64,000 nt of DNA from Pectobacterium carotovorum (GTDB lineage: Bacteria > Pseudomonadota > Gammaproteobacteria > Enterobacterales > Enterobacteriaceae). Shown one piece after another: positions 42,603-51,712 of the stretch. Position 1 is the stretch's first letter. Each line of letters opens with the position of its first letter. The stretch is from NCBI RefSeq assembly GCF_900129615.1, contig NZ_FQWI01000003.1, forward strand, positions 310,001 through 374,000, written 5' to 3'. Both the position numbers and the translations under genes were made by a program. Below the pieces are notes generated by a model. That model worked only from the letters and a program-made list of their open reading frames with translations, did no database searches and was not told the DNA's origin.

Positions 42603-42630
42603 GTTGAATGTGAGACATTTATCCCCATAT
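42603..42630 (+). promoter_or_regulatory. Sigma-32 (heat shock) promoter of lon
   Basis: GTTGAA at 42603-42608 and CCCCATAT at 42623-42630 (14-bp spacing) closely match the experimentally defined E. coli lon heat-shock promoter. It lies about 90 bp before the lon start codon, just after the clpX terminator, so lon is separately transcribed. Confidence 0.82.
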
Positions 42631-42718
42631 ACTCAAATACCTATTTGATGAAACCCGTGAAAACCGCGTTTCATGAGATTCCCATAACCTGGCGGAAACG
42701 AAACTAAGAGAGAGCTCT

Positions 42719-45100
42719 ATGAACCCTGAGCGTTCCGAACGCATAGAAATCCCCGTATTGCCATTGCGCGATGTGGTGGTTTATCCGCACATGGTCATTC
42801 CGTTATTTGTTGGTCGTGAGAAATCGATTCGGTGCCTTGAAGCCGCAATGGATCATGATAAGAAGATCATGCTGGTGGCACAGAAAGAAGCCTCAACGGA
42901 TGAGCCAAGTATTAACGATCTTTTCTCGGTAGGGACGGTAGCCTCAATTCTTCAAATGCTGAAACTGCCAGACGGCACGGTAAAAGTGCTGGTCGAGGGG
43001 TTACAGCGTGCGCGTATTACGACGCTTTCTGACAGCGGTGAGCATTTCGCTGCACACGCAGAATATCTTGATTCCCCTGCGATTGATGAACGCGAGCAGG
43101 AAGTGCTTATGCGCACGGCGATCAATCAGTTTGAGGGATACATCAAGCTAAACAAGAAGATCCCACCAGAAGTGCTGACATCTCTGAACAGCATTGATGA
43201 CGCTGCGCGTTTAGCCGACACCATTGCTGCGCACATGCCGCTGAAATTGGCTGATAAGCAGTCTGTACTTGAAATGTTCGATATCACTGAACGTTTGGAG
43301 TACCTGATGGCGATGATGGAATCCGAAATCGACCTGTTGCAGGTAGAAAAACGGATTCGTGGCCGCGTTAAGAAGCAAATGGAAAAAAGCCAGCGTGAGT
43401 ACTATCTGAATGAGCAAATGAAAGCTATTCAGAAAGAGCTGGGTGAGATGGATGACGCTCCGGATGAACACGAAGCGTTAAAGCGCAAGATTGAAGCGGC
43501 GAAAATGCCGAAAGACGCGCGTGAGAAAGCCGAAGCCGAGTTACAAAAGCTGAAAATGATGTCTCCGATGTCGGCAGAAGCGACGGTAGTGCGCAGCTAT
43601 ATCGACTGGATGGTGCAGGTGCCATGGAATGCGCGCAGCAAAGTGAAGAAAGATTTGCTGAAAGCGCAGGAAATGCTGGATACCGACCATTATGGTCTGG
43701 ATCGCGTGAAAGAACGTATCCTCGAATATCTCGCAGTACAGAGCCGTGTCAGCAAGATCAGAGGGCCGATTCTGTGTCTGGTGGGGCCTCCTGGCGTGGG
43801 TAAAACCTCGCTCGGTCAATCCATCGCCAAAGCGACCGGACGTCAGTATGTGCGCATGGCGCTGGGTGGCGTGCGCGACGAAGCGGAGATCCGTGGGCAT
43901 CGCCGTACCTATATCGGTTCAATGCCAGGCAAGTTGATCCAGAAAATGGCGAAAGTCGGTGTGAAAAACCCGCTATTCCTGCTGGATGAGATCGACAAGA
44001 TGTCTTCCGACATGCGTGGCGATCCGGCTTCTGCTTTGCTGGAAGTGCTCGATCCTGAGCAGAACGTGGCGTTTAACGATCACTATCTGGAAGTCGACTA
44101 CGATCTGTCTGATGTGATGTTTGTTGCGACGTCTAACTCCATGAACATCCCGGCACCGCTGCTTGACCGTATGGAAGTCATTCGTCTTTCCGGCTATACC
44201 GAAGACGAAAAACTGAATATCGCCAAACAGCATCTGCTGCCGAAACAGATCGAACGTAATGCGCTGAAAAATGGTGAGCTGTCGGTAGAAGACAGCGCGA
44301 TTGTTGGCATTATCCGTTATTACACGCGTGAAGCTGGCGTGCGTAGCCTTGAGCGTGAAATCTCCAAGCTGTGCCGTAAAGCAGTAAAAACGCTGTTGAT
44401 GGATAAATCTACTAAGCATATCCAGATTTCGGGCGATAACCTTAAGGATTTCCTTGGGGTACAACGTTTTGACTATGGTCGTGCGGACGATGAAAATCGC
44501 GTAGGGCAGGTGACCGGACTGGCCTGGACGGAAGTGGGCGGCGACCTGCTGACGATTGAAACGGCCTGCGTGCCGGGCAAAGGTAAGCTGACTTATACCG
44601 GTTCGTTGGGTGAGGTCATGCAGGAGTCGATTCAGGCTGCACTTACTGTGGTTCGTGCCAGAGCGGAAAAATTAGGCATCAACGCTGATTTTTACGAGAA
44701 ACGTGATATCCACGTTCACGTTCCAGAAGGTGCGACGCCAAAAGACGGTCCGAGTGCGGGTATCGCGATGTGTACCGCGCTGGTTTCTTGTTTGACCGGG
44801 AACCCGGTGCGTGCCGATGTGGCGATGACAGGGGAAATTACCCTGCGTGGTCTGGTGCTGCCGATTGGTGGTCTGAAAGAGAAGCTGCTGGCCGCACACC
44901 GTGGTGGTATCAAGACGGTATTGATTCCAGATGACAACAAGCGCGATCTGGAGGATATCCCACAGAACGTGATTGCCGATCTGGAAATCCATCCGGTGAA
45001 ACGTATTGAGGAAGTGTTAGCGTTCGCGTTACAGAATTCGCCTTCTGGCATGCAAGTGGTCTCGACGCCTAAAGCCAAGACCAAAGCCAAGGCAAAATAG
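42719..45100 (+). CDS. lon: ATP-dependent protease La (Lon)
   Basis: Lon degrades misfolded and specific regulatory proteins such as RcsA and SulA; in soft-rot bacteria it affects capsule and virulence regulators (family knowledge). The 793 residues (E. coli 784) have the N-terminal LAN domain (about 10-205), a coiled-coil region (about 230-275), the AAA+ module with Walker [10 protein letters not shown] (about 356) and Walker B FLLDEIDK, and the protease domain with the Ser in DGPSAGIAM and Lys in [10 protein letters not shown] (Ser-Lys dyad). The C-terminus has a short Lys/Ala tail (KAKTKAKAK) absent from E. coli Lon. Confidence 0.98.
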   Translation: MNPERSERIEIPVLPLRDVVVYPHMVIPLFVGREKSIRCLEAAMDHDKKIMLVAQKEASTDEPSINDLFSVGTVASILQMLKLPDGTVKVLVEGLQRARITTLSDSGEHFAAHAEYLDSPAIDEREQEVLMRTAINQFEGYIKLNKKIPPEVLTSLNSIDDAARLADTIAAHMPLKLADKQSVLEMFDITERLEYLMAMMESEIDLLQVEKRIRGRVKKQMEKSQREYYLNEQMKAIQKELGEMDDAPDEHEALKRKIEAAKMPKDAREKAEAELQKLKMMSPMSAEATVVRSYIDWMVQVPWNARSKVKKDLLKAQEMLDTDHYGLDRVKERILEYLAVQSRVSKIRGPILCLVGPPGVGKTSLGQSIAKATGRQYVRMALGGVRDEAEIRGHRRTYIGSMPGKLIQKMAKVGVKNPLFLLDEIDKMSSDMRGDPASALLEVLDPEQNVAFNDHYLEVDYDLSDVMFVATSNSMNIPAPLLDRMEVIRLSGYTEDEKLNIAKQHLLPKQIERNALKNGELSVEDSAIVGIIRYYTREAGVRSLEREISKLCRKAVKTLLMDKSTKHIQISGDNLKDFLGVQRFDYGRADDENRVGQVTGLAWTEVGGDLLTIETACVPGKGKLTYTGSLGEVMQESIQAALTVVRARAEKLGINADFYEKRDIHVHVPEGATPKDGPSAGIAMCTALVSCLTGNPVRADVAMTGEITLRGLVLPIGGLKEKLLAAHRGGIKTVLIPDDNKRDLEDIPQNVIADLEIHPVKRIEEVLAFALQNSPSGMQVVSTPKAKTKAKAK

Positions 45101-45133
45101 TGACCTGTCGCAAAAACCCTTGAGAAAATCAGG

Positions 45134-45169
45134 GCTGGTGAGTGAAATCGTGCTTGCCAGCTTTTTTTT
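45134..45169 (+). terminator. Probable terminator of lon
   Basis: GCTGG and CCAGC form a short stem with a long loop, followed by eight T residues, about 35 bp after the lon stop. The stem is short, but the T-tract is strong. Confidence 0.7.
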
Positions 45170-45297
45170 GTACCGCTAAGTTAGAGCACTGTTAGTTTTA
45201 GCCGTAACTGGCTAAGCATGACAGCCTTGATAATAAGTTACGTGTCGCGTCTTGGGACATTGAAGCGCGATAAGAGAATTCCAGAGGGGATGACAGA

Positions 45298-45570
45298 GTG
45301 AACAAGTCACAATTGATCGACAAAATTGCTGCAGATGCTGATATTTCCAAAGCGGCAGCAGGGCGTGTGTTAGATGCAATTATTGGTTCCGTTACCGAAT
45401 CCCTGAAAGAAGGGGACGATGTTGCTTTGGTCGGTTTTGGTACTTTCTCAGTGCGTGAACGTGCTGCTCGTACCGGCCGTAACCCGCAAACTGGTAAGGA
45501 AATCAGTATCCCTGCGGCGAAAGTACCAGGATTCCGTGCTGGTAAAACGCTGAAAGACGCCGTTAACTGA
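45298..45570 (+). CDS. hupB: DNA-binding protein HU-beta
   Basis: HU-beta is a histone-like nucleoid protein that bends DNA as a homo- or heterodimer with HU-alpha. The 90 residues equal the E. coli protein, with the DNA-embracing arm [29 protein letters not shown]. The GTG start at 45298, also used in E. coli, follows GAGGGGATGA. It lies between lon and ppiD as in E. coli and has its own terminator. Confidence 0.98.
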   Translation: MNKSQLIDKIAADADISKAAAGRVLDAIIGSVTESLKEGDDVALVGFGTFSVRERAARTGRNPQTGKEISIPAAKVPGFRAGKTLKDAVN

Positions 45571-45652
45571 TTATTACGTCACAGGTTTGGCTGATAACCA
45601 CTTTGGGTGCCAAACAATACCTGACGCAATGATATTGGTAGGGTAAGATACG

Positions 45653-45680
45653 AGGCGCATCATTTTATGATGTGCCTTTT
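45653..45680 (+). terminator. Intrinsic terminator of hupB
   Basis: AGGCGCATCAT and ATGATGTGCCT pair (one G-T) around a 3-base loop, followed by TTTTATTTAT. It lies about 80 bp after the hupB stop, directly before the ERIC element. Confidence 0.87.
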
Positions 45681-45693
45681 ATTTATATAGGAT

Positions 45694-45822
45694 TTTACCC
45701 TAAATAATTCGAGTTGCGTGAAGGCGGCAAGAGAGGGAATCCCGATGAGCTTACTTAAGTAAGTGATTCGGGTGACTGAACGTAGCCAACGCGCATGCAA
45801 CTTGAAGTATGACGGGGATATA
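45694..45822 (+). repeat. ERIC (IRU) element, copy C
   Basis: This element of about 129 bp starts with ACCCTAAATAATTCGAGTTG and ends with CAACTTGAAGTATGACG plus GGGATATA. The centre is GAGCTTACTTAAGTAAGTGA. It is the same orientation as copy B and shares its closest sequence with copy A. It lies between hupB and ppiD, ending about 145 bp before ppiD. Confidence 0.93.
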
Positions 45823-45965
45823 CATACCCGACACATGGCAGAACGTGGCGGGCAATAAGCTTAAGTGCGCCCTAGCCTTGTATTGGGCTATAGCAATCGC
45901 AAGGATGCATGGCTCCGGCCAGCGCAGGGAGTTTTATCCATTCTACAGCGGAGTGTTGTCACATT

Positions 45966-47846
45966 ATGATGGACAATTTACGTACGGCCGCGAATAACGT
46001 CGTGCTCAAAATTATTCTTGCTTTGATCATCGCATCATTCGTTCTAACTGGCGTTGGTGATTATCTTATTGGTGGTTCAGGAGATTACGCTGCAAAGGTG
46101 AACGGGCAAGAAATTACCCGCGCACAGCTTGAGCAGGCGGTACAGAACGAACGCAGTCGTCAGCAGGAAGCCTTGGGTGAGAATTTCTCTCTTCTGGCGA
46201 GTAATGACGGCTACATGCAGCAATTGCGTAAGCAGGCACTCTCCCAACTCATTGATGAAACCTTGCTGGATCAGTATGCCAACAAGCTGGGTCTGAACAT
46301 CAGTGATGAGCAAATCAAACAGGCGATCTTTGACGTTCCTTCGTTTCAGACCAACAACCGCTTTGATAATGAAAAGTATCTGGATCAGGTTCGTCGCCTT
46401 GGCGTAACGCCGGATATGTATGCTCTGATGCTGCGTAAGCAACTGACTTCACAGCAGCTGATTCGCGGTTTTGGCAATACCGCGTTCCTGCTGCCGCAGG
46501 AGATCGATAACCTGGTGAAACTGGCTGCACAAGATCGTGTTGTCCGTGTTGCAACCATTGATATTGCTGCTAAGGCGAAAGCCCAGACGGTTGCTGACGA
46601 TGAAGTCCAGAGTTATTACGATCAAAACAAAGGGAATTTCATCGCACCAGAAGAATTCAAAGTTAGCTATATCACGCTGGATGCGGCAAGCATCATGGAC
46701 GGCGTGAAAGTAGACGATGCTGCTATCAACGATTTCTACGAACAGAACAAGAGTGACTATTCCCAGCCTGAGCGCAAAAAATTCAGCGTTATTCAGGTGA
46801 AGAATGAGGCCGATGCAACGTCTGTTCTGGATGCGCTGAAGCAAGGTGGTGATTTCGCTACGCTGGCGAAAGAAAAATCAACGGACGTTATCTCGCGCCG
46901 CAACGGTGGCGATCTGGGATGGATGGACGAAAACAGCATGATTGATGAGCTGAAGCAGGCAAAACTGACGGAGAAAGGTCAGGTTTCCGAAGCGATTAAA
47001 TCCTCTGTTGGCTATCTGATTGTGCGTCTGGATGATGTTCAGCCGCAGCAGGTCAAACCCCTGAGCGAAGTCCGTGCCGAGATCGCTGAGAAAGTGAAGC
47101 ATGAGAAAGCGCAGGATGGTTACTATGCGCTGCAACAAAAAATCAGCGAAGCGGCAAGCAATGACAACGAGTCTCTGGCCTCAGCAGAAGAAGCCGCCGG
47201 TGTGAAAGCCACGCAGACCGACTGGTTTACGCGTGAGAAAGTTCCCGCTGCGCTGAACTTCCAGCCGGTAACGCAGGCTATCTTTAGCGGTGCGCTGTTG
47301 GGCGAAAACGGTGCTGCGGGCAATAACTCCGATGTGATTAACGTCGACGGCGATCGTGCTTTCGTTCTGCGTATCACTGAGCACAAGCCTGAAAGTACTC
47401 GCCCTCTGGATCAGGTGCGTACTGAGATCGTTGAGGTGTTGAAACGTCAGAAGGCTGAACAGCAGACTCGTGTAGACGCTGAAAAAATTCTGGCTGAGCT
47501 GAAGCAAGGTAAAGACGATGCGCTTAAAGCGGCAGGTCTGAGCTTTGGTGAAGCAAAAACGATGTCTTCTATCTCTCAGGGTGATGCAACGGCCGAAGCA
47601 ATCTTTGCTATGCCACATCCAGAAAAGGATAAGCCATCTTATGCGATTACTCAGGATCAGGCCGGTAATGTCGTGCTGGTTGCGCTGGATAGCGTGACAC
47701 CACATCAGCTAAACGATGAGCAGAAAAAACAGTTTGCCAGCCAGGTTCAGCAAGGTTCTCTGGGCGCGCTGTTTGATTCTCTGCTGTCCAGCTTGCGTAG
47801 TGAAGCGAAAATCAAGATGGGCAATGCGGCGCAAGAACAGCAATAA
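45966..47846 (+). CDS. ppiD: Periplasmic folding chaperone / peptidyl-prolyl isomerase PpiD
   Basis: PpiD is an inner-membrane-anchored chaperone next to the SecYEG exit that helps newly exported proteins. From the ATG at 45966 (MMDNLRTAANNVV, matching E. coli) it has 626 residues (E. coli 623). A short cytoplasmic tail is followed by one transmembrane helix (about 14-33, LKIILALIIASFVLTGVGDY), a SurA-like N-domain, and a parvulin domain (about 265-360, GGDFATLAKEKSTD and NGGDLGWMDE). The frame is open 57 bp further upstream without homology. Confidence 0.97.
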   Translation: MMDNLRTAANNVVLKIILALIIASFVLTGVGDYLIGGSGDYAAKVNGQEITRAQLEQAVQNERSRQQEALGENFSLLASNDGYMQQLRKQALSQLIDETLLDQYANKLGLNISDEQIKQAIFDVPSFQTNNRFDNEKYLDQVRRLGVTPDMYALMLRKQLTSQQLIRGFGNTAFLLPQEIDNLVKLAAQDRVVRVATIDIAAKAKAQTVADDEVQSYYDQNKGNFIAPEEFKVSYITLDAASIMDGVKVDDAAINDFYEQNKSDYSQPERKKFSVIQVKNEADATSVLDALKQGGDFATLAKEKSTDVISRRNGGDLGWMDENSMIDELKQAKLTEKGQVSEAIKSSVGYLIVRLDDVQPQQVKPLSEVRAEIAEKVKHEKAQDGYYALQQKISEAASNDNESLASAEEAAGVKATQTDWFTREKVPAALNFQPVTQAIFSGALLGENGAAGNNSDVINVDGDRAFVLRITEHKPESTRPLDQVRTEIVEVLKRQKAEQQTRVDAEKILAELKQGKDDALKAAGLSFGEAKTMSSISQGDATAEAIFAMPHPEKDKPSYAITQDQAGNVVLVALDSVTPHQLNDEQKKQFASQVQQGSLGALFDSLLSSLRSEAKIKMGNAAQEQQ

Positions 47847-47879
47847 GCTCCGCAAAAATTTGCAAATCGTTGCAACAAC

Positions 47880-47903
47880 AAAAGGCCGCTTTCGCGGCCT
47901 TTT
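47880..47903 (+). terminator. Intrinsic terminator of ppiD
   Basis: AAAAGGCCGC and GCGGCCTTTT pair around a 4-base loop with a short T-tract, about 35 bp after the ppiD stop. Confidence 0.88.
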
Positions 47904-47984
47904 CCACATTTAAATTCTGCTGTTTGCGGTGTTGATGGGTCTGCGGCAAGGTAGCCGTGCTGTCACACACAAGGAGGAAACAGC

Positions 47985-48350
47985 ATGAAAAAATCAGGAA
48001 TAAAAGCACTGTGCTTAATCATTGGGATGAGTTTGTCAGGGTTGCCATTGCTGGGTCAGGCGGCACCTAAAGCCGCCGACAGTACGGCGACAGCGGTGAA
48101 GTCTGCGCCAGCAGATCAGAAAGCGGAAAAAGCAACGCTTCCTGATGGTGATGAGGATAAGGTAAGCATTAATGCAGCAAGCGCGGCTGATTTGGCTGAA
48201 ATAATGAACGGTGTCGGCCTTAAAAAGGCGGAAGCGATCGTTAGCTATCGTGAGCAAAATGGCCCTTTTACCCAGATCGATCAATTAACGGAGGTCCCAG
48301 GAATTGGGGCAGCGTTGGTTGAGAGAAATCTCTCTCGTTTAAAACTGTGA
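47985..48350 (+). CDS. ybaV: ComEA-type helix-hairpin-helix protein YbaV
   Basis: This is a small exported protein with a C-terminal helix-hairpin-helix DNA-binding domain of the ComEA family. The 121 residues (E. coli YbaV 123) have a signal peptide (about 1-26, ending GQAA), an Ala/Lys-rich linker (about 27-55) and two HhH motifs (VSINAASAADLAEIMNGVG and TEVPGIGAALVERN). In competent bacteria ComEA binds incoming DNA in the periplasm; a similar role here is possible but unproven. AAGGAGG precedes the ATG. Confidence 0.93.
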   Translation: MKKSGIKALCLIIGMSLSGLPLLGQAAPKAADSTATAVKSAPADQKAEKATLPDGDEDKVSINAASAADLAEIMNGVGLKKAEAIVSYREQNGPFTQIDQLTEVPGIGAALVERNLSRLKL

Positions 48351-48455
48351 TATCAGTCGCAGTCCAGTCGAGCACTTCCTCTGGGCTACGAACCTCTGCT
48401 AGGCTAATTATCAGGTCATACCAGTTACTGATTTTGTCACAGGAGTATTACCGAG

Positions 48456-48854
48456 ATGCAGACTTTCATTACCGTTCGTGGTTATCACATTGATGTTTAT
48501 CAGCACGTTAATAACGCGCGCTATCTGGAGTTTCTGGAAGAGGCGCGTTGGCAATGGCTGGAAACGTTGCCCGCTTTTGGCTGGATGCATAGCAACAAGA
48601 TTGCTTTCGTCGTGGTGAATATCAATATCAACTATCGCAAGCCTGCCGTTCTCGGTGACGTGCTGCGTATTGATAGCGAACTGCTACAGATGAATACGAA
48701 AAGTGGCGTGATCTGTCAGAAGATAACCCGAGTGTCTGATGAAAGCGACGTGGCCGATGCCACGCTGACGTTTGTCTGCATTGATTTATTGACGCAAAAA
48801 GCACTGCCGTTGGAGGGAGAACTGCTGGAACACCTAAACGAGATTCGTCGTTAA
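48456..48854 (+). CDS. fadM: Long-chain acyl-CoA thioesterase FadM (YbaW)
   Basis: FadM is a hot-dog fold thioesterase that hydrolyses unusual long-chain acyl-CoAs. The 132 residues equal E. coli YbaW/FadM, with the 4HBT signature VYQHVNNARYLEFLEEARW (His/Asn-Asp-like active region about 13-31) and VVVNININYRKPA. No FadR site was recognised by eye. It is followed by its own terminator and converges on queC. Confidence 0.95.
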   Translation: MQTFITVRGYHIDVYQHVNNARYLEFLEEARWQWLETLPAFGWMHSNKIAFVVVNININYRKPAVLGDVLRIDSELLQMNTKSGVICQKITRVSDESDVADATLTFVCIDLLTQKALPLEGELLEHLNEIRR

Positions 48855-48863
48855 CATGAAACA

Positions 48864-48897
48864 ACAGGCCATTGCTGCACGGCGTGGCCTGTTTTTT
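48864..48897 (+). terminator. Intrinsic terminator between fadM and queC
   Basis: ACAGGCC and GGCCTGT form a 7-bp stem followed by TTTTTT, 10 bp after the fadM stop. The A-rich left side (AACAAC) gives weaker function on the other strand. Confidence 0.85.
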
Positions 48898-48933
48898 ACT
48901 TGGTGTGGCGTTTCTGCGTGGTGACGTGAAGTA

Positions 48934-49629
48934 TCAGCGTAACCCGGTTTTCTGTTTCAGCGATGCCGTGATAGCGGCGGAGTCGTTTTGATATTGCGCG
49001 AGCCCGTTTGCTCGTAAATGGCAGGCGGAACACTGACCACATCCATCACCCTTGATGCCGTTATAGCAGGTTAGCGTGTGGTAACGAACGGTATCAAGTT
49101 GCTGGTAATAATCTGCCAGCGCCCAGGTTTCAGCCTTGTTAAGCCACATCAGCGGGGTTTCAAAACGAATATCACGGGCAATACCTAAAACAACGGCCTG
49201 ATTCAGTGCCTTGACGAATTCGTCGCGACAATCTGGGTAGCCAGAAAAGTCGGTCTCACATACACCGGTAATGACCGCTTCTGCACCAACCTGATAGGCG
49301 TAGATAGAGGCGAGCGTCAGAAAGAGAATGTTTCTTCCTGGAACAAAGGTGTTGGGGATGCCCTGTGCATTGGCGTCGTAATCGGGGACTGGAATGCTGT
49401 CACGCGTCAGGCTGCTGGTGGCGAGTTCATTCAGTAAACCGACGTCCAGAACCTTATGCGCCGTTGCCCCCAGTTTCTGGCTGAGTTCCCGAGCGACATC
49501 AATTTCAGCACGGTGACGTTGCCCATAATCGAAGGTGATGCAGTGGACGTCATCATAATCTTGCAGAGCCTGAATCAGGCAGGTTGTGGAATCTTGTCCA
49601 CCGCTAAAAACGACAACAGCACGCTTCAT
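48934..49629 (-). CDS. queC: 7-cyano-7-deazaguanine synthase QueC
   Basis: QueC converts 7-carboxy-7-deazaguanine to preQ0 using ATP and ammonia, upstream of the Tgt/QueA steps. The 231 residues equal E. coli QueC, with the PP-loop [11 protein letters not shown] (about 5-15) and the zinc site Cys in [20 protein letters not shown] (four Cys). The start is at 49629. In E. coli ybaE and cof lie nearby; here they are missing and a cysteine desulfhydrase follows. Confidence 0.97.
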   Translation of the reverse strand: MKRAVVVFSGGQDSTTCLIQALQDYDDVHCITFDYGQRHRAEIDVARELSQKLGATAHKVLDVGLLNELATSSLTRDSIPVPDYDANAQGIPNTFVPGRNILFLTLASIYAYQVGAEAVITGVCETDFSGYPDCRDEFVKALNQAVVLGIARDIRFETPLMWLNKAETWALADYYQQLDTVRYHTLTCYNGIKGDGCGQCSACHLRANGLAQYQNDSAAITASLKQKTGLR

Positions 49630-49728
49630 TCTTCATTCACCTTAATGCGGGGTGTGATGTAAAGCCGCTATGTTACCTGAAAAATAGCCCGTATTCAGCG
49701 CCGCGGCTGTGTGCTGAATACACCAGAC

Positions 49729-50805
49729 TCACACTGGGCTGAGTTCCGGCATGATAGGCGACATTTCTGGTGTGTTCAGGGCATCAAGATAAGGGCTAAT
49801 GTCACCAATATTTTTTTCTACCCAACTGCTGTTGTAGTAGGTGTCCAGATAGCGTTCGCCGCTGTCGCAGAGCAGGGTCACAATCGCGCCTTTTTGACCC
49901 CGGCTCACCATCTCTTTGGCCAGTTGCAGCATACCCCAGACGTTGGTGCCGGTAGAGGCTCCCGCTTTGCGGCCTAACACGCTTTCCAGCCAGTACAGTG
50001 TTGCGATGCTGGCGGCATCCGGCACTTTGATCATGCTATCAATGACGTCAGGAATAAAAGAAGGCTCGGCACGCGGGCGACCAATACCTTCTATCCGGCT
50101 ACCGCATGGGCCAGTGATGGAGCGATCCCGCTGTTGGTAACAGTCGTAGAAGACGGAGTGTTCTGGATCGACGACGACCAGTTGTGTATCTAGCCCCTGA
50201 TAGCGAATGTAGCGTCCGAGCGTGGCTGACGTACCGCCAGTTCCTGCGCTCATCACGATGTAATCCGGCACGGTATGCGGTTCACGTGCCATTTGGCGGT
50301 AAATGCTGTCGGCAATATTGTTGTTGCCGCGCCAGTCGGTGGCGCGCTCCGCATAGGTGAACTGATCCATATAATGGCCGTTCATCTCTTGTGCGAGCTG
50401 TTCGGATGCGGCATAGATTTGTCCTGCCTGTTCGACAAAATGGCAGCGTCCGCCATAGAAAGCGATTTGCTCGACTTTTCTTTTTGCGGTGCAGGAGGGC
50501 ATGACGGCGATAAACGGCAGGCCAAGTAAACGTGCAAAATAGGCTTCTGACACGGCAGTGCTGCCGGATGACGCTTCGATAATTGGCGTGCCTTCTTTAA
50601 TCCAACCGTTGCACAGCCCGTAGAGAAATAAGGAACGAGCCAGGCGATGCTTCAGGCTACCGCTGGGGTGGGTGCTTTCATCTTTGAGATAAAAATAGAT
50701 ACCGGGATAATCCGGCAGGGTCAGTCGGATAAGATGCGTATCAGCCGAACGCTGAAAATCTGCTTCGATAGCGCTGATGGCATTTTTAACCCAGGCATTG
50801 GTCAT
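49729..50805 (-). CDS. cdsH: PLP-dependent L-cysteine desulfhydrase CdsH
   Basis: This fold-type II PLP enzyme of the cysteine synthase/cystathionine beta-synthase family probably converts L-cysteine to pyruvate, ammonia and sulfide. The PLP Lys is Lys52 in SGSLKHRLA; the substrate and phosphate loops are [19 protein letters not shown] and [12 protein letters not shown]. The 358 residues and the position next to a divergent decR/ybaO-type regulator correspond to Salmonella CdsH (STM0458), which is controlled by that neighbour. A Cys/Ser-lyase synthase role is an alternative, but genuine CysK/CysM have different flanks. This gene is absent at this site in E. coli K-12. Confidence 0.85.
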   Translation of the reverse strand: MTNAWVKNAISAIEADFQRSADTHLIRLTLPDYPGIYFYLKDESTHPSGSLKHRLARSLFLYGLCNGWIKEGTPIIEASSGSTAVSEAYFARLLGLPFIAVMPSCTAKRKVEQIAFYGGRCHFVEQAGQIYAASEQLAQEMNGHYMDQFTYAERATDWRGNNNIADSIYRQMAREPHTVPDYIVMSAGTGGTSATLGRYIRYQGLDTQLVVVDPEHSVFYDCYQQRDRSITGPCGSRIEGIGRPRAEPSFIPDVIDSMIKVPDAASIATLYWLESVLGRKAGASTGTNVWGMLQLAKEMVSRGQKGAIVTLLCDSGERYLDTYYNSSWVEKNIGDISPYLDALNTPEMSPIMPELSPV

Positions 50806-50884
50806 GATGAAAACTCGGTTAGGCAGTGATGCGAATAGAGTAACGAGTTTTCAGGATAAAAAAATTACCTTTTTATCTCCTTGT

Positions 50885-50910
50885 GGGTAATTTAAGGGAA
50901 TTATTTACCC
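50885..50910. promoter_or_regulatory. Palindromic site in the cdsH-decR intergenic region, candidate DecR/CyuR operator
   Basis: GGGTAA at 50885-50890 and TTACCC at 50905-50910 are perfect arms, with partially symmetric AT-rich sequence between (TTTAAGGGAATTAT). A further TTACC occurs just before it at 50865. It is 80 bp before the cdsH start. Lrp-family proteins bind such AT-centred palindromes, so I infer it as the operator. The remaining intergenic sequence (50911-51130) shows no gene. Confidence 0.5.
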
Positions 50911-51130
50911 TTTTACTCTTCCTGTGTGGGCTATTTTTCTACTGAGGTGTATGGTGAGTCGCTATCTCGAAAATTATGGCAACGGCGGGGTTTGTGTAAC
51001 GAAGGCCGGTAAGGTCATTGCTATGTCGATGTTGCCAATAATGCTATCACCACAATTCTGGATGGGAAGAACATTACTTTTCTCTCTTAATGGGGGACAG
51101 TAGGGGAGGTTTCTATCGGCGGCGCTATTC

Positions 51131-51190
51131 TTAGGTAAAACTACATTAGGTAAAACCATATTAGGTATAACTATGTTGGATAAAATTGAT
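51131..51190 (+). repeat. 15-bp tandem repeats spanning the decR start codon
   Basis: Three successive 15-bp units begin with TTAGGTA (51131-51145, 51146-51160, 51161-51175), followed by a degenerate fourth (51176-51190, TTGGATAAAATTGAT). The start codon of decR (51173) lies in the third unit. Each unit contains an AGG that could serve as a Shine-Dalgarno core, the third at the correct spacing for the ATG. Confidence 0.85.
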
Positions 51191-51634
51191 CGCACACTGC
51201 TGAATATGTTGCAACAGGATTGCACGCTTTCGCTACAGACGCTGGCCGAGGCGGTTAATCTGACATCTACGCCATGCTGGAAACGATTGAAACGTCTGGA
51301 AGAGGAAGGGATCATCCGGGCTAAGGTGGCGCTGTTGGATAATGAACGTCTGGGGTTAGGGCTGACGGCGTTTGTCTTATTGAAGACGCAACAGCACAAC
51401 CGCGACTGGTATCAGACTTTCACCCGCGTGGTATCCGACATGCCGGAGGTGCTGGCTTTCTATCGTATGGCTGGTGAATACGATTACCTGATGCAGGTTC
51501 AGGTCGCTGATATGAAAAGCTATGATGATTTCTATAAGCGGCTGGTGAATGGTATTCCCGGGCTGGTCGATGTAACATCTAGCTTTGCTATGGAACGAAT
51601 CAAACATACCACGGCATTGCCCTTATCCCTGTGA
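51173..51634 (+). CDS. decR: Lrp/AsnC-family cysteine-responsive regulator DecR (CyuR, YbaO)
   Basis: DecR is an Lrp-like regulator that activates cysteine-catabolism genes on exposure to cysteine. The 153 residues (E. coli YbaO 152) have an N-terminal helix-turn-helix (about 2-60, [20 protein letters not shown] and [20 protein letters not shown]) and a C-terminal RAM ligand domain (about 65-150). It diverges from cdsH, its probable target. The start codon sits within 15-bp tandem repeats. mdlA follows after 78 bp. Confidence 0.94.
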   Translation: MLDKIDRTLLNMLQQDCTLSLQTLAEAVNLTSTPCWKRLKRLEEEGIIRAKVALLDNERLGLGLTAFVLLKTQQHNRDWYQTFTRVVSDMPEVLAFYRMAGEYDYLMQVQVADMKSYDDFYKRLVNGIPGLVDVTSSFAMERIKHTTALPLSL

Positions 51635-51712
51635 TTTATCGTTCATCCGTCTTTTGTATAATCACCTTTCTGAGTCTGTCATGACCCGTCTGGCTATTGG
51701 AATGAAAACCGC

